Positions 8,168 to 17,809 of a DNA stretch of 64,000 nucleotides are shown piece after piece; position 1 is the stretch's first letter; every line of letters begins with the position of its first letter. Location: NCBI GenBank assembly GCA_001784435.1, contig MFQZ01000009.1, positions 1-64,000 on the forward strand, given 5' to 3'. The position numbers and the translations under genes are program-made. The DNA is from Candidatus Magasanikbacteria bacterium RIFOXYC2_FULL_42_28. Its GTDB lineage: Bacteria; Patescibacteria; ABY1; Magasanikbacterales; GWA2-37-8. The notes below the pieces were generated by a model. It saw only the letters and a program-made list of their open reading frames with translations, was not told where the DNA came from and did not search any database.

Positions 8168-10198
8168 CTACAACTCGTCCACTCCCCGCAAAAAACTGTG
8201 CCGGGGGGTGGATTTAAACGGTAAATCATCGTCTTCGGATTCGTAAGTAACACCAGCACTATAATCGTTTAAAATCGTTAACCGTGTTCGGGTGCCTGAT
8301 CCATCTAACAACTGTGCGTCGACTTCATCCAAAAACAAACTCGGCCCGCCCATCGCTCCACCCCAACTCCCGCTTTCTTCCGGATAACTTAAATACAAAT
8401 TTTTTTTTGCGCGCGTGATGGCGACATAAAACAACCGCCGTTCTTCTTCCAAACCATCACGCTCACCCATTGAACGCTCGGACGGAAACGCGCCGGCAGA
8501 TAAATTTATTACAAATACCGCTTCCCATTCCAAACCTTTGGCTTGGTGAATTGTAGATAAAATAATTTGATCGTTTTTATTCACACCGGCCGCCACGCCC
8601 GGATTCACGCGATCGCGACTAAACGATTCGTGCAAGGCGGTCTCGGCCAAAAATTCTTCCAAAGTAGAATATTTTTTCGCAAATTCACTCATCTGCTCCA
8701 AGTCCTCAATGCGTTCGTCGCTATCAACATGTTCATTTAATAAATATTCGCGATACGGCGAATCCGATAACGCCACGAGCATCTCGCCCGGTTTTTTTGG
8801 CACACTCACTAAATTTTCCCAAATTCGTAAAAAATTACTCCAGCCCAAGCGCGCTTTTTCACCTAAATTTTCCCCGAGATTTTTCAACTCCCCAATATTT
8901 TCCATTTGCTGGATTAAATTTACAATTTTGCCAACTGCCACCGGCCCTAAACCGTCTTCGTGTAGCAATACACGCGTCCAAGCCGATGCGTCCGCCCAAT
9001 TATTTATGAGCCGCAGATATGCCAGTGCGTCTTTAATATGCGCCCGTTCAAAAAACCGTAAACCACCGCGATATTCATACGGAATATCCGCCCGCATCAA
9101 TTCCAATTCCAATGGTTGGGAGTGGTGGGAAGCGCGAAACAACACCGCAATTTGACGGGGTGAAACGCCCGCGTCCAAATGTTTTTTTATTTCACGCGCG
9201 ACTGCTTCGGCCTCGGCTTCTTTGGTGGAATGCGCTTTTAATTTTGGCTTATTGCCAATTTTTGAAACCGGATGCAAGGCCTTTTTATATTGTCGCAAAT
9301 TATTCGCGATCACATTATTCGCCAAATCCAAAATATCTTTCCCCGAACGGTAGTTCATTTCTAATTTAAAAACTTTTGCGCCCGGATGCGCTTCTTCGAA
9401 TTTTAAAATATTATCAATATCCGCCGCGCGAAAAGAATAAATACTTTGCGCGTCATCGCCCACGACTAATAAATTTTTATGCACTACTGCCAAATTATTT
9501 ATAATCGCCGCTTGCACGCGATTGGTGTCTTGGTACTCGTCAACTAAAATATATTGAAATTGCGTCGCCAGTTTTTGTTGCACCGAAGAATTCTGGAGTA
9601 GAAACAAAAAATTAATTAACAAATCATCAAAATCCATAACATTGGTGGCTTTTTTCTCGCGCGTGTAAGCATCCGCGACAGTCGTAATCGTTTTAATCAT
9701 TTGCGCCCACTGCGGAGATTTTTCCATGACAACACTGGCCAATTCCTCACCCGCATTACGCGAAAAACTAATTAAATTATTCACCACTTTCGCCGAAGGA
9801 AATTTATCTTCGGTTTTAAATTCCTTAATTAATTTTTTCAAAATTTGTTCCGAATCATCCGAATCCAAAATCGTAAAATTATTTTGATACCCAAGCACAC
9901 CCGCGTATTGGCGTAAAATTTTATTGGCAATGTGGTGAAAAGTCCCGGACCAAGGAAGACGTTCGACAATACCAGATAATTTTTGAACACGCGTAATCAT
10001 TTCATCCGCTGCCTTATTGGTAAAAGTAACCAATAAAATATTTTCTGGCCTTACACCCTTCTCCAACAAATACGCCACCCGATAGGTGACCGCCCGCGTC
10101 TTCCCCGACCCCGCGCCAGCCAAAACCAAACAAAATCCATCACCGTTTTGGACGACGGCGAGTTGTTCGGGGTTTAGATCTTTTTGATAATCAATCAT
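8168..10198 (-). CDS. UvrD/PcrA-type superfamily 1 DNA helicase
   Basis: 3'-5' DNA helicase for repair and replication restart. The Walker A is AGAGSGKTRAVTYR near residue 29, motif II VDEYQDTN, motif III GDDAQSIYSFRAAD, motif IV LEMNYRSGKDIL, motif V STIHQAKGLEWEAVFV and motif VI LFYVAITRAKKNLYLSYP. The 676 residues are slightly short for PcrA (about 720-740) because the C-terminus is trimmed. UvrD, PcrA and Rep cannot be told apart from sequence alone here. Confidence 0.95.
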   Translation of the reverse strand: MIDYQKDLNPEQLAVVQNGDGFCLVLAGAGSGKTRAVTYRVAYLLEKGVRPENILLVTFTNKAADEMITRVQKLSGIVERLPWSGTFHHIANKILRQYAGVLGYQNNFTILDSDDSEQILKKLIKEFKTEDKFPSAKVVNNLISFSRNAGEELASVVMEKSPQWAQMIKTITTVADAYTREKKATNVMDFDDLLINFLFLLQNSSVQQKLATQFQYILVDEYQDTNRVQAAIINNLAVVHKNLLVVGDDAQSIYSFRAADIDNILKFEEAHPGAKVFKLEMNYRSGKDILDLANNVIANNLRQYKKALHPVSKIGNKPKLKAHSTKEAEAEAVAREIKKHLDAGVSPRQIAVLFRASHHSQPLELELMRADIPYEYRGGLRFFERAHIKDALAYLRLINNWADASAWTRVLLHEDGLGPVAVGKIVNLIQQMENIGELKNLGENLGEKARLGWSNFLRIWENLVSVPKKPGEMLVALSDSPYREYLLNEHVDSDERIEDLEQMSEFAKKYSTLEEFLAETALHESFSRDRVNPGVAAGVNKNDQIILSTIHQAKGLEWEAVFVINLSAGAFPSERSMGERDGLEEERRLFYVAITRAKKNLYLSYPEESGSWGGAMGGPSLFLDEVDAQLLDGSGTRTRLTILNDYSAGVTYESEDDDLPFKSTPRHSFLRGVDEL

Positions 10199-10230
10199 AT
10201 AAGTGCATTGATTTTAACATAAATCCACAA

Positions 10231-10264
10231 AAATAAAAATAGCACTGATTAGGCGCTATTTTTA
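10231..10264 (-). terminator. Terminator after the 898-residue surface protein gene
   Basis: On the minus strand AAAAATAGC and GCTATTTTT form the stem and the U-run continues as ATTTTT. It separates this gene from the downstream helicase gene. Confidence 0.7.
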
Positions 10265-10301
10265 ACAAATTCTACAATAAAATCAGAAAGGTAAACCAAA
10301 A

Positions 10302-12998
10302 TTATGGATAAACCAAACGATTTGACCATACACCATCGGTCGGCCAACCTAACAATGTCGCGTCAACCACTACATCTGCCGCTCTCAATATACCAGTCAT
10401 TACAAATAATGAAGGTGTGGTGGTGGCAGCGGGTGGAAAAATTGGTGTCGCATAAACTTGAACACTTCTAGTAGACCCAGGATACATGGTAGAATCCATA
10501 ACGTCAAATGTCACATCATCACCACTTACCACACCGTTAAATCTAGCCGTAGGGCCAAGCTTCATCTGCCAATCAGATAAATTTAACCCACTTGTTTTTA
10601 GAACATGAAATTTAAAACTTTGGAATGTTACATCCTCCGGCCCAGGAATAGGAACAGTAACATTAAACGATCCTACAACCTGACTAACGCCGTCCATCAA
10701 AAGCTGACCAGAAGGAAAACTGGCATTTGAAGTTATAACAACATTACCAATAATCGTACTGGCCACTCTAACATACACAATGGGCGCGGAAGTATGATTG
10801 ATGTTGGTGCCAGCAACTGTTGGCACTACAATATTCGCGGATGACGCACCTCGCGCTATAACATCGGCAGAAGAAAAAGTAAATGCGTACCTATTATCGT
10901 TACCACCATACGGAGCAAGCCCATAAACATCGGATTTAGCAACTAACAACTTATTATTATTTTTCGGAACCTCATAATAGCCACCGGTAAAATCACCGCT
11001 AGAAAACACCGCATCCCCAGTGGAATTAACAAACACCGGACCAGCGACTTTGATTTCACCATCATACAAGAAAACCGCGGTAATTAAATCATTTGCATCA
11101 ACGCCCCCTTCAACGGCAGAAACAAATATACCATCATTATTGCCATCAACATAGGTGTGCATTGTTAACCCACTCAATCTAACATCTTCAACAGCGCCAG
11201 CAGACAAAAGCACGCCAAGAGAGGGCACCTTGCCAGCCCCGCTGATTACAGTTTGCGATACCGGGGTAGCGGAACGAGTAATATTAAGGCTACCACTCCC
11301 AGTAACCTGAATATAAACACTCGGGACGGTAGTGCCATTAACATCCGTACCAACAACTGTAGGTACAATATTATTAGCAGTTGTAGCCCCATCAGCCTGC
11401 ACATCAATGGCAGAAAAAGTAAGCGCATAACGATCATCATTGCCACCATATGGCGAACCACCACCCAAAGTCGCGCGCGCAACTATTGATTTATTTGTAC
11501 CTTTTGGAATTGTATATGAGCCACCACTAAATTTACCAGAATGAAAAACGGCATTACCCGAAGCATCAACCAAAACCGGACCGGCAATTTTGGTAGTCCC
11601 GGAATACAAATTAATTTCATTTATTATATCGCGAGCATTAACAGCGCCTTCAATCGCATTAGCAAAAATACCATCTACATTCTCGTCTATATAAACATGT
11701 AGCGTCAAATTTGTTAGCCGAATATCTTCGTTTGTGCCAGCTGACAAAAGTAACCCGAGGGAGTCAATACCAGCCGAACCATCATTTATCACCGTTCGAG
11801 TTACCGGCGTCGCGGAACGAACAATAGTGAGACTGCCACTTGGTGGAACAGGCGGAGGCATGCATGCTCCACCTTTACACGTATAACCACTGGCACAAGC
11901 TACTTGTGTAGAGCTAGCGAACGTATTAAAACACATTTGCTCTGAAACCGTAGTGGTGTTGACACATGAATCATAATTAGTAGTAAAGACCGTGCCTCCA
12001 ACACTAATAGAAACCGAACTACTGACCATAGTATTAACCCCGCCATCGCCATCCGTACAAACAATCGGTTTACAAGCACCGGCCACACAGACATCATGAA
12101 AAGCACAGGAAGTTGTAACATAAGAAACCGACGAACCGAAACCACAAACTGCTTCTAGCACTCCAATTGAAGGAGTAGACGTAGAAGCACATTTATCCGG
12201 CAACGAACTCAAAATATTTCCATTATTCAAATCAACCACCTTAGCCACCGATGATATATTTACATTACCACCATCAATATCAATACATTTCTTTACCGGG
12301 CTATAAACACAACGACCGACACTACAACTAAACCCATCCGGACAAGATAACGCAGTTTTAGAAATAACTCCGCCACTACAAGTACCTTCCGAAACTCTAC
12401 CAGAACCGGTACAAGTGTCCAAAGTGGAAGAAATCATCCTACCGCCGGACCATAAGGATGTTAGATTTTGACTAATTAAATTCAACCCACCGTCAGGATC
12501 AGAACAACCATTCACACACTTACCCCCAACTTTTTTCATTCGCGTCGGGCTATAACAAGAATAGGTATAATTACTTGAACCGGAACAACCATTATTAAAA
12601 TTTTCTGTTAAAGAAATTCCATTGGCCAGTTGACGACAAGAGCCATTAACGTAAGAATCGGTAAAAGATTTGCTGGTAATGGCGCCAACGCAAGGAGCGC
12701 GCCAAATTAAGCGAAAAGTGTTATTATTTAGACAAACATAGGTATAACCTTTTCCAGCCGTACAACTATTTAAATATTGCCGTTCCGTGGCCACGCCACC
12801 GGCAACAGCGCTACACGATGTTACGGTCAAATAAGTTGTTGGTGGTCTAATAGGCGCGACTGCCAAAGCCACATTGCCGGCAACAGCCAAAGCCAAAGTC
12901 GCCACTGCCAATTTTAATTTCGTGACGCTACCAGTTTTTACCAGCGTCATTGTGCCCATTGTGTCGGCTGTGTCCATATATTTTAAAGTTAATCCCAT
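10302..12998 (-). CDS. Large secreted Cys-rich protein with tandem beta-domains
   Basis: Predicted 898-residue extracellular protein, function not recognised. The signal peptide is around residues 21-45 and shares its leader with the genes at 1107 and 14307. Residues ~100-385 hold Cys-rich units with CSDPDGGLN, CIDIDGGNV and CTDGDGGVN. Two clear tandem repeats of ~170 residues follow, each starting with a SATPV stretch (IVRSATPV, ITRSATPV) and containing PYGGND, DGIF and a conserved SAGxxEDxRL motif; these look like beta-sandwich adhesin or filament domains. A third, different beta-domain ends the protein. The start is set at the ATG at 12998, aligned with paralogs. The promoter region carries a 9-G tract, described separately. 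Confidence 0.75.
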   Translation of the reverse strand: MGLTLKYMDTADTMGTMTLVKTGSVTKLKLAVATLALAVAGNVALAVAPIRPPTTYLTVTSCSAVAGGVATERQYLNSCTAGKGYTYVCLNNNTFRLIWRAPCVGAITSKSFTDSYVNGSCRQLANGISLTENFNNGCSGSSNYTYSCYSPTRMKKVGGKCVNGCSDPDGGLNLISQNLTSLWSGGRMISSTLDTCTGSGRVSEGTCSGGVISKTALSCPDGFSCSVGRCVYSPVKKCIDIDGGNVNISSVAKVVDLNNGNILSSLPDKCASTSTPSIGVLEAVCGFGSSVSYVTTSCAFHDVCVAGACKPIVCTDGDGGVNTMVSSSVSISVGGTVFTTNYDSCVNTTTVSEQMCFNTFASSTQVACASGYTCKGGACMPPPVPPSGSLTIVRSATPVTRTVINDGSAGIDSLGLLLSAGTNEDIRLTNLTLHVYIDENVDGIFANAIEGAVNARDIINEINLYSGTTKIAGPVLVDASGNAVFHSGKFSGGSYTIPKGTNKSIVARATLGGGSPYGGNDDRYALTFSAIDVQADGATTANNIVPTVVGTDVNGTTVPSVYIQVTGSGSLNITRSATPVSQTVISGAGKVPSLGVLLSAGAVEDVRLSGLTMHTYVDGNNDGIFVSAVEGGVDANDLITAVFLYDGEIKVAGPVFVNSTGDAVFSSGDFTGGYYEVPKNNNKLLVAKSDVYGLAPYGGNDNRYAFTFSSADVIARGASSANIVVPTVAGTNINHTSAPIVYVRVASTIIGNVVITSNASFPSGQLLMDGVSQVVGSFNVTVPIPGPEDVTFQSFKFHVLKTSGLNLSDWQMKLGPTARFNGVVSGDDVTFDVMDSTMYPGSTRSVQVYATPIFPPAATTTPSLFVMTGILRAADVVVDATLLGWPTDGVWSNRLVYP

Positions 12999-13028
12999 AA
13001 AAATGGGTAATAAATTTAATTTGCGTAT

Positions 13029-13059
13029 ATTATAACACAAATGCCCCCCCCCAGCACAA
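13029..13059 (-). promoter_or_regulatory. Promoter with a G9 homopolymer in its spacer
   Basis: On the minus strand TTGTGC (13059-13054), a 19-bp spacer that includes nine consecutive G (13052-13044), and TATAAT (13034-13029), upstream of the surface protein gene starting at 12998. The -35 is imperfect. Confidence 0.5.
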
Positions 13060-13124
13060 TGAATTTTAAACAAGACGGTGGATAACTTTTTTTGATACTA
13101 AAATTTCTACATTAAAAAATCAAA

Positions 13125-14307
13125 CTAAAACGGCACCTCATCTTCAAGCACTTCATCTAAAGTCGTAGAATTCATACACCGACCATCATAACAAATCGGC
13201 AATTCGGTCGGACAAGTAAATACCGAACTGGAAACAACTGGCATTGGTGAATTTGGGGCGCAATAATATTCCAATAAATTTCTATCATCTATACACTCAT
13301 CTCTTTCGGTGGATATCAAAGCATCGTTGAGATAACTTTTTGTATAACCTCGCTCACCTAAATTTTTGCCTGTATCTAAATCTTGACAACGGTGGACATT
13401 AATTGGAGTCGTAGTATTTACACATGCACCATCTACACAAAAAGGAGCACCAGCCGGGCAACGATACATACTATAATTAGCCATATATAGAAGGGCCGCT
13501 ATAAGAACCGGCTGATTCAAACAACATGGCCTCGATATCACTGCTATGCGCCAAAGTGGTGGTACCAACTAAACAATATTGCTCATATACAGCTCGATCG
13601 CCAGCGCACCAATCAACGCGTGGGGGCTCAAGATCAAAATGACTACCAAAACCCATTTCATAGTTGACTGCTTCTCCCTTGTAGTACAGATTCGCCCCAC
13701 CATCACTATCGCGACACCGCCGATGTTCAGGCGGATAACTAGTTAAACATTTTCCATGATAACAACCATAGGGAAGACAACGGTGTGTTGTGGTGTTAAT
13801 GTCAGTGCCGGCAGTATTACAAGATGCCTCAACTAAATCAAAAAAATTTTTACAAACATCCGCCACAGATATTCCGCCTATTACAGTAGAAGTGCCAGCA
13901 ACACTATAATCATAACCACTTGGGTTATCTTCGTCAGTATTTATACAACTCACCCGACATGACCTAGAACACACCTTGTATGATTTGACCGATTCGCAAG
14001 AGTAATAATTTGATTTCTCACGTGGTGATTTAGTACGACATCTGTTATCTAAAAAAACTGGTGCACCGGAAAATGATGAGCGTCTTATATAAATTCCGTG
14101 TAACGCTGTAGTGCAAGACGCCACCTTATATTTTACACAACCACTCATCGGAATAATTTTTGCTGGTGTAACCGCCAACACCGCCACATTCGCCGCGAGT
14201 AGCGCGAACGTCGCAACCATTAATTTAGTATAAGTAATCGTGCTGGTTTTAACGGATGTGACAGTTTCCATATTTTTTTCATCAGTAATTAATTTTGAAA
14301 AAAGCAT
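13125..14307 (-). pseudogene. Secreted Cys-rich CxDxDGG protein, split by a frameshift
   Basis: Two overlapping open frames read as one protein. The upstream frame (to 13477) has the signal peptide (METVTSVKTSTITYTKL start block, AVLA end) and Cys-rich units including CRDSDGGAN. The downstream frame (to 13125) continues the same pattern with CVDGACV, CQDLDTGKN, LLEYYC and CYDGRC. A +1 shift near 13490-13568 would join them into about 390 residues. No slippery heptamer is visible, so this is either a broken gene or an assembly error rather than clear programmed frameshifting. It starts 32 bp after the Clp-like gene and is followed by a larger paralog. Confidence 0.7.
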
Positions 14308-14339
14308 AAAAAATTTATTAAAGAAGGCCAGAGTCAGCC

Positions 14340-15428
14340 CTACTCCGTCTCCCGCCAATCACCAACCACTTTTTTAATATCATCACTATCCACCACGAGC
14401 ACCCCCATCGCCTCGGCCTGCTTTTCCAAATCCTCGCGCCGTTTGGTTAACGCCTCGGATTTTTTAGCATAAATTTTGCGATCTAATTCTTGAATTTCAC
14501 TCCATAATTTAGCGGCTTCGGGATATTTTTCACTGGCGGTTTTAAATAAGATGGCCGGCACATCGGGGTGGACATGCGACACTTTCACCATCGCACCCGA
14601 TTCATCAACCACATCCAACGCCTTGTCCGGCAAACGACGCGACACAATATATTTTTGCGATAGTTTCACGGCCGCGTCAATCGCGGCATCGGTAAATTCC
14701 ACTTTGTGAAATTCGCGATAGCGGTCTTTGACATTTTTTAAAATGCCGATGGTCTCGGCCTCGGTGGGCTCCCTCACTTCTACCGGCTGAAACCGACGTT
14801 CCAAACTGGCATCGGTTTTAATATATTTTTCATATTCTTCCGGAGTGGTGGCGCCAATCATTTGTAAATCCCCGCGCGCCAAAGCCGGTTTTAAAATATC
14901 AGAAAAATTTACCGCGCCTTCGGTGCCATGCGACTGAATGATAGTATGAATTTCATCAATAAATAAAATTATCCGCCGATCAGCCCGACAAACTTCGTCA
15001 ATAATTTTTTTCGCGCGCTCTTCAAATTCCCCGCGATATTTGGTACCAGAAAGCAGACCGGCGACATCCAATGATAACAACCGGTCGCCCTGTAAATGTT
15101 CCGGTACTTGTTTTTTAACAATTAAAGACGCGAGCCCTTCGACGATGGCAGTTTTGCCCACGCCCGGCGCGCCAATTAAAATGGCGTTGTTTTTTTCCCG
15201 ACGCGACATCACCTGCGCCAAGCGCGTAATTTCATCTTCGCGCCCCACGACCGGATCCAAACGATTGGCCGCGGCCAAAGCAGTGAAATCCACGGTAAAA
15301 GTGGCCAGTATATCCGCGCCACCTTTTTTAAAACTGAATCCACCGCCTTCTTTGCCTTTTTTAGTGGCAAAATAAATTAAGCCGATGACAACCGCTATTA
15401 ACGGGCCGACAAAATATGAATTTAACAT
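14340..15428 (-). CDS. Membrane-anchored Clp-type AAA+ ATPase (D1 ring only)
   Basis: About 362 residues. One N-terminal membrane segment (about residues 6-22) is followed by a single AAA+ module that matches the first ring of ClpA/ClpB/ClpC: Walker A GAPGVGKTAIVEG, Walker B ILFIDEIHTII, sensor GATTPEEYEKYI, arginine finger SLERRFQ and sensor-2 RRLPDKALDVVDES. A short charged coiled coil like the start of the ClpB/ClpC middle domain ends it. The second ring and the N-domain of true Clp proteins are absent. It is inferred to be a membrane-bound unfoldase; its neighbour at 15445 is a possible metallopeptidase. The ATG at 15428 is preferred over an upstream TTG. Confidence 0.85.
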   Translation of the reverse strand: MLNSYFVGPLIAVVIGLIYFATKKGKEGGGFSFKKGGADILATFTVDFTALAAANRLDPVVGREDEITRLAQVMSRREKNNAILIGAPGVGKTAIVEGLASLIVKKQVPEHLQGDRLLSLDVAGLLSGTKYRGEFEERAKKIIDEVCRADRRIILFIDEIHTIIQSHGTEGAVNFSDILKPALARGDLQMIGATTPEEYEKYIKTDASLERRFQPVEVREPTEAETIGILKNVKDRYREFHKVEFTDAAIDAAVKLSQKYIVSRRLPDKALDVVDESGAMVKVSHVHPDVPAILFKTASEKYPEAAKLWSEIQELDRKIYAKKSEALTKRREDLEKQAEAMGVLVVDSDDIKKVVGDWRETE

Positions 15429-15444
15429 AAATACCAAAAAATGA

Positions 15445-16431
15445 TTAATCTTTTTTTGCTTCTGATTCAGATAGTTTTTCCCGCGCCCCTACTGCGTCAA
15501 ATACCGGTTTTACATCCGGATCATCTAAATCCATCCCTTCAATTTTACTGCGCACGATGGCGTTCCAAACATCAGTCTCACTCATTTTTAAATATTGGGC
15601 CATACCAACAATTACTTCATCCAAAAATTTTCTTTCCTTTTTATAACCATCATTAACCTCCAAAATATCCAGAACATCCTTAACCGTTTGGGGAGCATAT
15701 GTTTCCCCATGGCAACGCAATAAATACTTTTTCATTATGTCCCTAGTCAATCGTTCAGTAACAGCCTCATCAAACAATCTAAACCTCGAACTTGAAGAGC
15801 CCTGAGTTCTATCGTGTTCTGAATAACCCCCTCTTGATTTACCCAAACGCACCGGCACCATACCATCTAACATATGTTCTATCACCCAAGCCGCCGCTCT
15901 TTTAACTATTGAATCAATCTTTTGTTCTTCTAAGAGATTATATGAAATAGCGTGAACTTTTTCGTGAATCATTGTATGTAAAACATTAGCAAACATCAAA
16001 TTCTCATCAACAATCAAATGTCCTTTTGTTTTTTGCTTTTGACCGCCCTGAATCCAGGCCTTCGCAACCAAAAGCTTGGCATCCAAAAAAATTTTATTAG
16101 CGTGAGGGGAATAAAATCCATCAAAAGCGCTCCCACTTTCTTCCAGCTTTTTAAAATCTTCCACTACAACTTCGGCTTCGTTAAAATTTAATTTCTCTGG
16201 ACTAACACCACTTTTCGCGCCAATTTCTTCAAAAATATTTTGCAGTTCAACCATATTAACTCGTGACAAAAATTCCTCAACCGCTTTTGACCACACCTCA
16301 AATGAGCTCCTGTCTGATTTTTCAGTAAATAATCTTTCACGAACCGGCTCCTCTGCTTGGTCAAGCAAAGTTTGAAATCTTTCCGGTTGCATTGGCCGGC
16401 CACGAAAATCAATTATCTCTCTCGGACTCAT
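15445..16431 (-). CDS. Putative zincin metallopeptidase (HExxH)
   Basis: 328 residues, no signal peptide or membrane segment, family not recognised. IHEKVHAIS near residue 158 is an HExxH zinc-binding signature, and FDEAVTERLTR about 65 residues later could supply the third ligand, as in gluzincins. The predicted fold is mostly helical. The gene ends 17 bp before the membrane AAA+ gene on the same strand, so the two are probably cotranscribed and may work together. Catalysis is inferred from the motif only. Confidence 0.55.
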   Translation of the reverse strand: MSPREIIDFRGRPMQPERFQTLLDQAEEPVRERLFTEKSDRSSFEVWSKAVEEFLSRVNMVELQNIFEEIGAKSGVSPEKLNFNEAEVVVEDFKKLEESGSAFDGFYSPHANKIFLDAKLLVAKAWIQGGQKQKTKGHLIVDENLMFANVLHTMIHEKVHAISYNLLEEQKIDSIVKRAAAWVIEHMLDGMVPVRLGKSRGGYSEHDRTQGSSSSRFRLFDEAVTERLTRDIMKKYLLRCHGETYAPQTVKDVLDILEVNDGYKKERKFLDEVIVGMAQYLKMSETDVWNAIVRSKIEGMDLDDPDVKPVFDAVGAREKLSESEAKKD

Positions 16432-16512
16432 AAATATAATAAATCAAAACAACATCACTATAATACCATATCTTGCCTTTTTCCACAAAATATGGTAAAT
16501 TTACCGCAAAAT

Positions 16513-17763
16513 ATGCCATTTTTTAATTTACAACACACCGACAACCGCGCCCGCGCCGGCGTTCTCCATACTGCTCATGGCGATATTGCAACGCCTTGCT
16601 TTATGCCCGTCGGCACCCAAGCCACTGTTAAAACTTTGGATTCTTTGGATTTGGAAAATTTAAACGCGCCAATAATTTTAGGAAATACTTACCACTTGCA
16701 TTTGCGTCCGGGCGAAGATTTGATTGACACGGCCGGTGGATTACATAAATTTATGAATTGGAAACGACCGATTTTGACTGACTCGGGTGGATTTCAAGTT
16801 TTTTCACTTGGTCTACAAAAGGACACCAAATTGTCATTTCGAACCGAGCGTAGCGAGCGTGAGAAATCTCCATCCGGTAAACAATACAATAATGGAGATC
16901 CCTCGCTTGACGCTCGGGATGACAGCAAGAACGGCAACGAAAAACTCGTAAAAATCGACGACGACGGCGTTACCTTCCGCTCGCACATTGACGGCTCTAC
17001 CCATCGCTTTACCCCCGAATCCGCCATTGAAACTCAACACAAACTCGGCGCCGATATAATCATGGCTTTTGACGAATGCACACCTGATCGGGCTTCGCCT
17101 GGCTACGCCCGACAAGCCATGGAACGAACACATCTTTGGGCCGAGCGCTGCATTACTGAACACAAAAAAGAAACTAACCGCCACGGCTACCCCCAATTTT
17201 TATTTGGCATAATCCAAGGCGCCAACCATCAGGACTTACGCGAAGAATCTGCGAAATTTATTTGCGCGCAAGATTTTGACGGCATCGCGGTCGGCGGTGA
17301 ATCTATCGGCTACAATATGGAAGCCACTGACGAAATTTTAAAATGGGTGCACCCGTATTTACCAACTAATAAACCACATTACGCAATGGGGATGGGGCTT
17401 GATCCAGCTGATTTACTCGTCGCGGTTGAAAATGGCATTGATATGTTTGATTGCGTCGCGCCGACACGATTGGCTCGGCATGGAATGATATTTACAAAAA
17501 CAAAAGATAAAAGTGGTAAACATAGAATGAATATAAAAAACAGTAGTTTTGCTACTGATTTTAGTCCGATTGAGCTGGATTGCACTTGTCACACCTGCCA
17601 AAATTACACGCGCGCGTATATCCATCATTTATTCGCGGCCGAGGAGATGACCGCCATGCGCCTGACATCCATTCACAATTTACATTTTATGGTAGATTTG
17701 ATGAAACAAACACGCGAGGCAATTTTAAATAATAATTTTGCGGAATTTAAGAAAAATTTCTAA
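16513..17763 (+). CDS. tgt: tRNA-guanine transglycosylase, with a repeat-derived insertion
   Basis: Exchanges G34 for the queuosine precursor preQ1 (or queuine) in GUN-anticodon tRNAs. The motif ILTDSGGFQVFSL, the nucleophile region MFDCVAPTRLARHG and the zinc site CTCHTC...HH are intact. About 31-33 extra residues after LGLQKDTK come from a family A repeat inserted in frame (16832-16924); they sit in a loop before LVKIDDDGVTFRSHIDG, so the core fold should survive. The start MPFFNLQH at 16513 fits the family; MVNLPQN at 16492 is an alternative. A -10-like TATAAT lies near 16460. Confidence 0.95.
   Translation: MPFFNLQHTDNRARAGVLHTAHGDIATPCFMPVGTQATVKTLDSLDLENLNAPIILGNTYHLHLRPGEDLIDTAGGLHKFMNWKRPILTDSGGFQVFSLGLQKDTKLSFRTERSEREKSPSGKQYNNGDPSLDARDDSKNGNEKLVKIDDDGVTFRSHIDGSTHRFTPESAIETQHKLGADIIMAFDECTPDRASPGYARQAMERTHLWAERCITEHKKETNRHGYPQFLFGIIQGANHQDLREESAKFICAQDFDGIAVGGESIGYNMEATDEILKWVHPYLPTNKPHYAMGMGLDPADLLVAVENGIDMFDCVAPTRLARHGMIFTKTKDKSGKHRMNIKNSSFATDFSPIELDCTCHTCQNYTRAYIHHLFAAEEMTAMRLTSIHNLHFMVDLMKQTREAILNNNFAEFKKNF
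16832..16924. repeat. Family A repeat inserted in frame in tgt
   Basis: TGTCATTTCGAACCGAGCG...CTCGGGATGACA ends and GAAATCTCC/GGAGATCCCTCG arms, like the intergenic copies, but it is read through as protein (includes NGDPSLDARDD). Confidence 0.9.
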
Positions 17764-17790
17764 GTTTGATTACACAAGCGTAATCAAACT
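17763..17790. repeat. 28-bp palindrome (family C), copy 1
   Basis: AGTTTGATTAC and GTAATCAAACT as perfect 11-bp arms around ACAAGC. It overlaps the end of the tgt stop codon. Confidence 0.8.
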
Positions 17791-17809
17791 GGTGGTTTCG
17801 CTCGCCACA

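Noticed and set aside
13477..13568. Programmed ribosomal frameshift
   Set aside because: No slippery heptamer or following pseudoknot is visible at the overlap; a mutation or assembly error is simpler.
16513..17763. tgt as a pseudogene because of the repeat insertion
   Set aside because: The insertion keeps the frame and all catalytic and zinc residues are intact.
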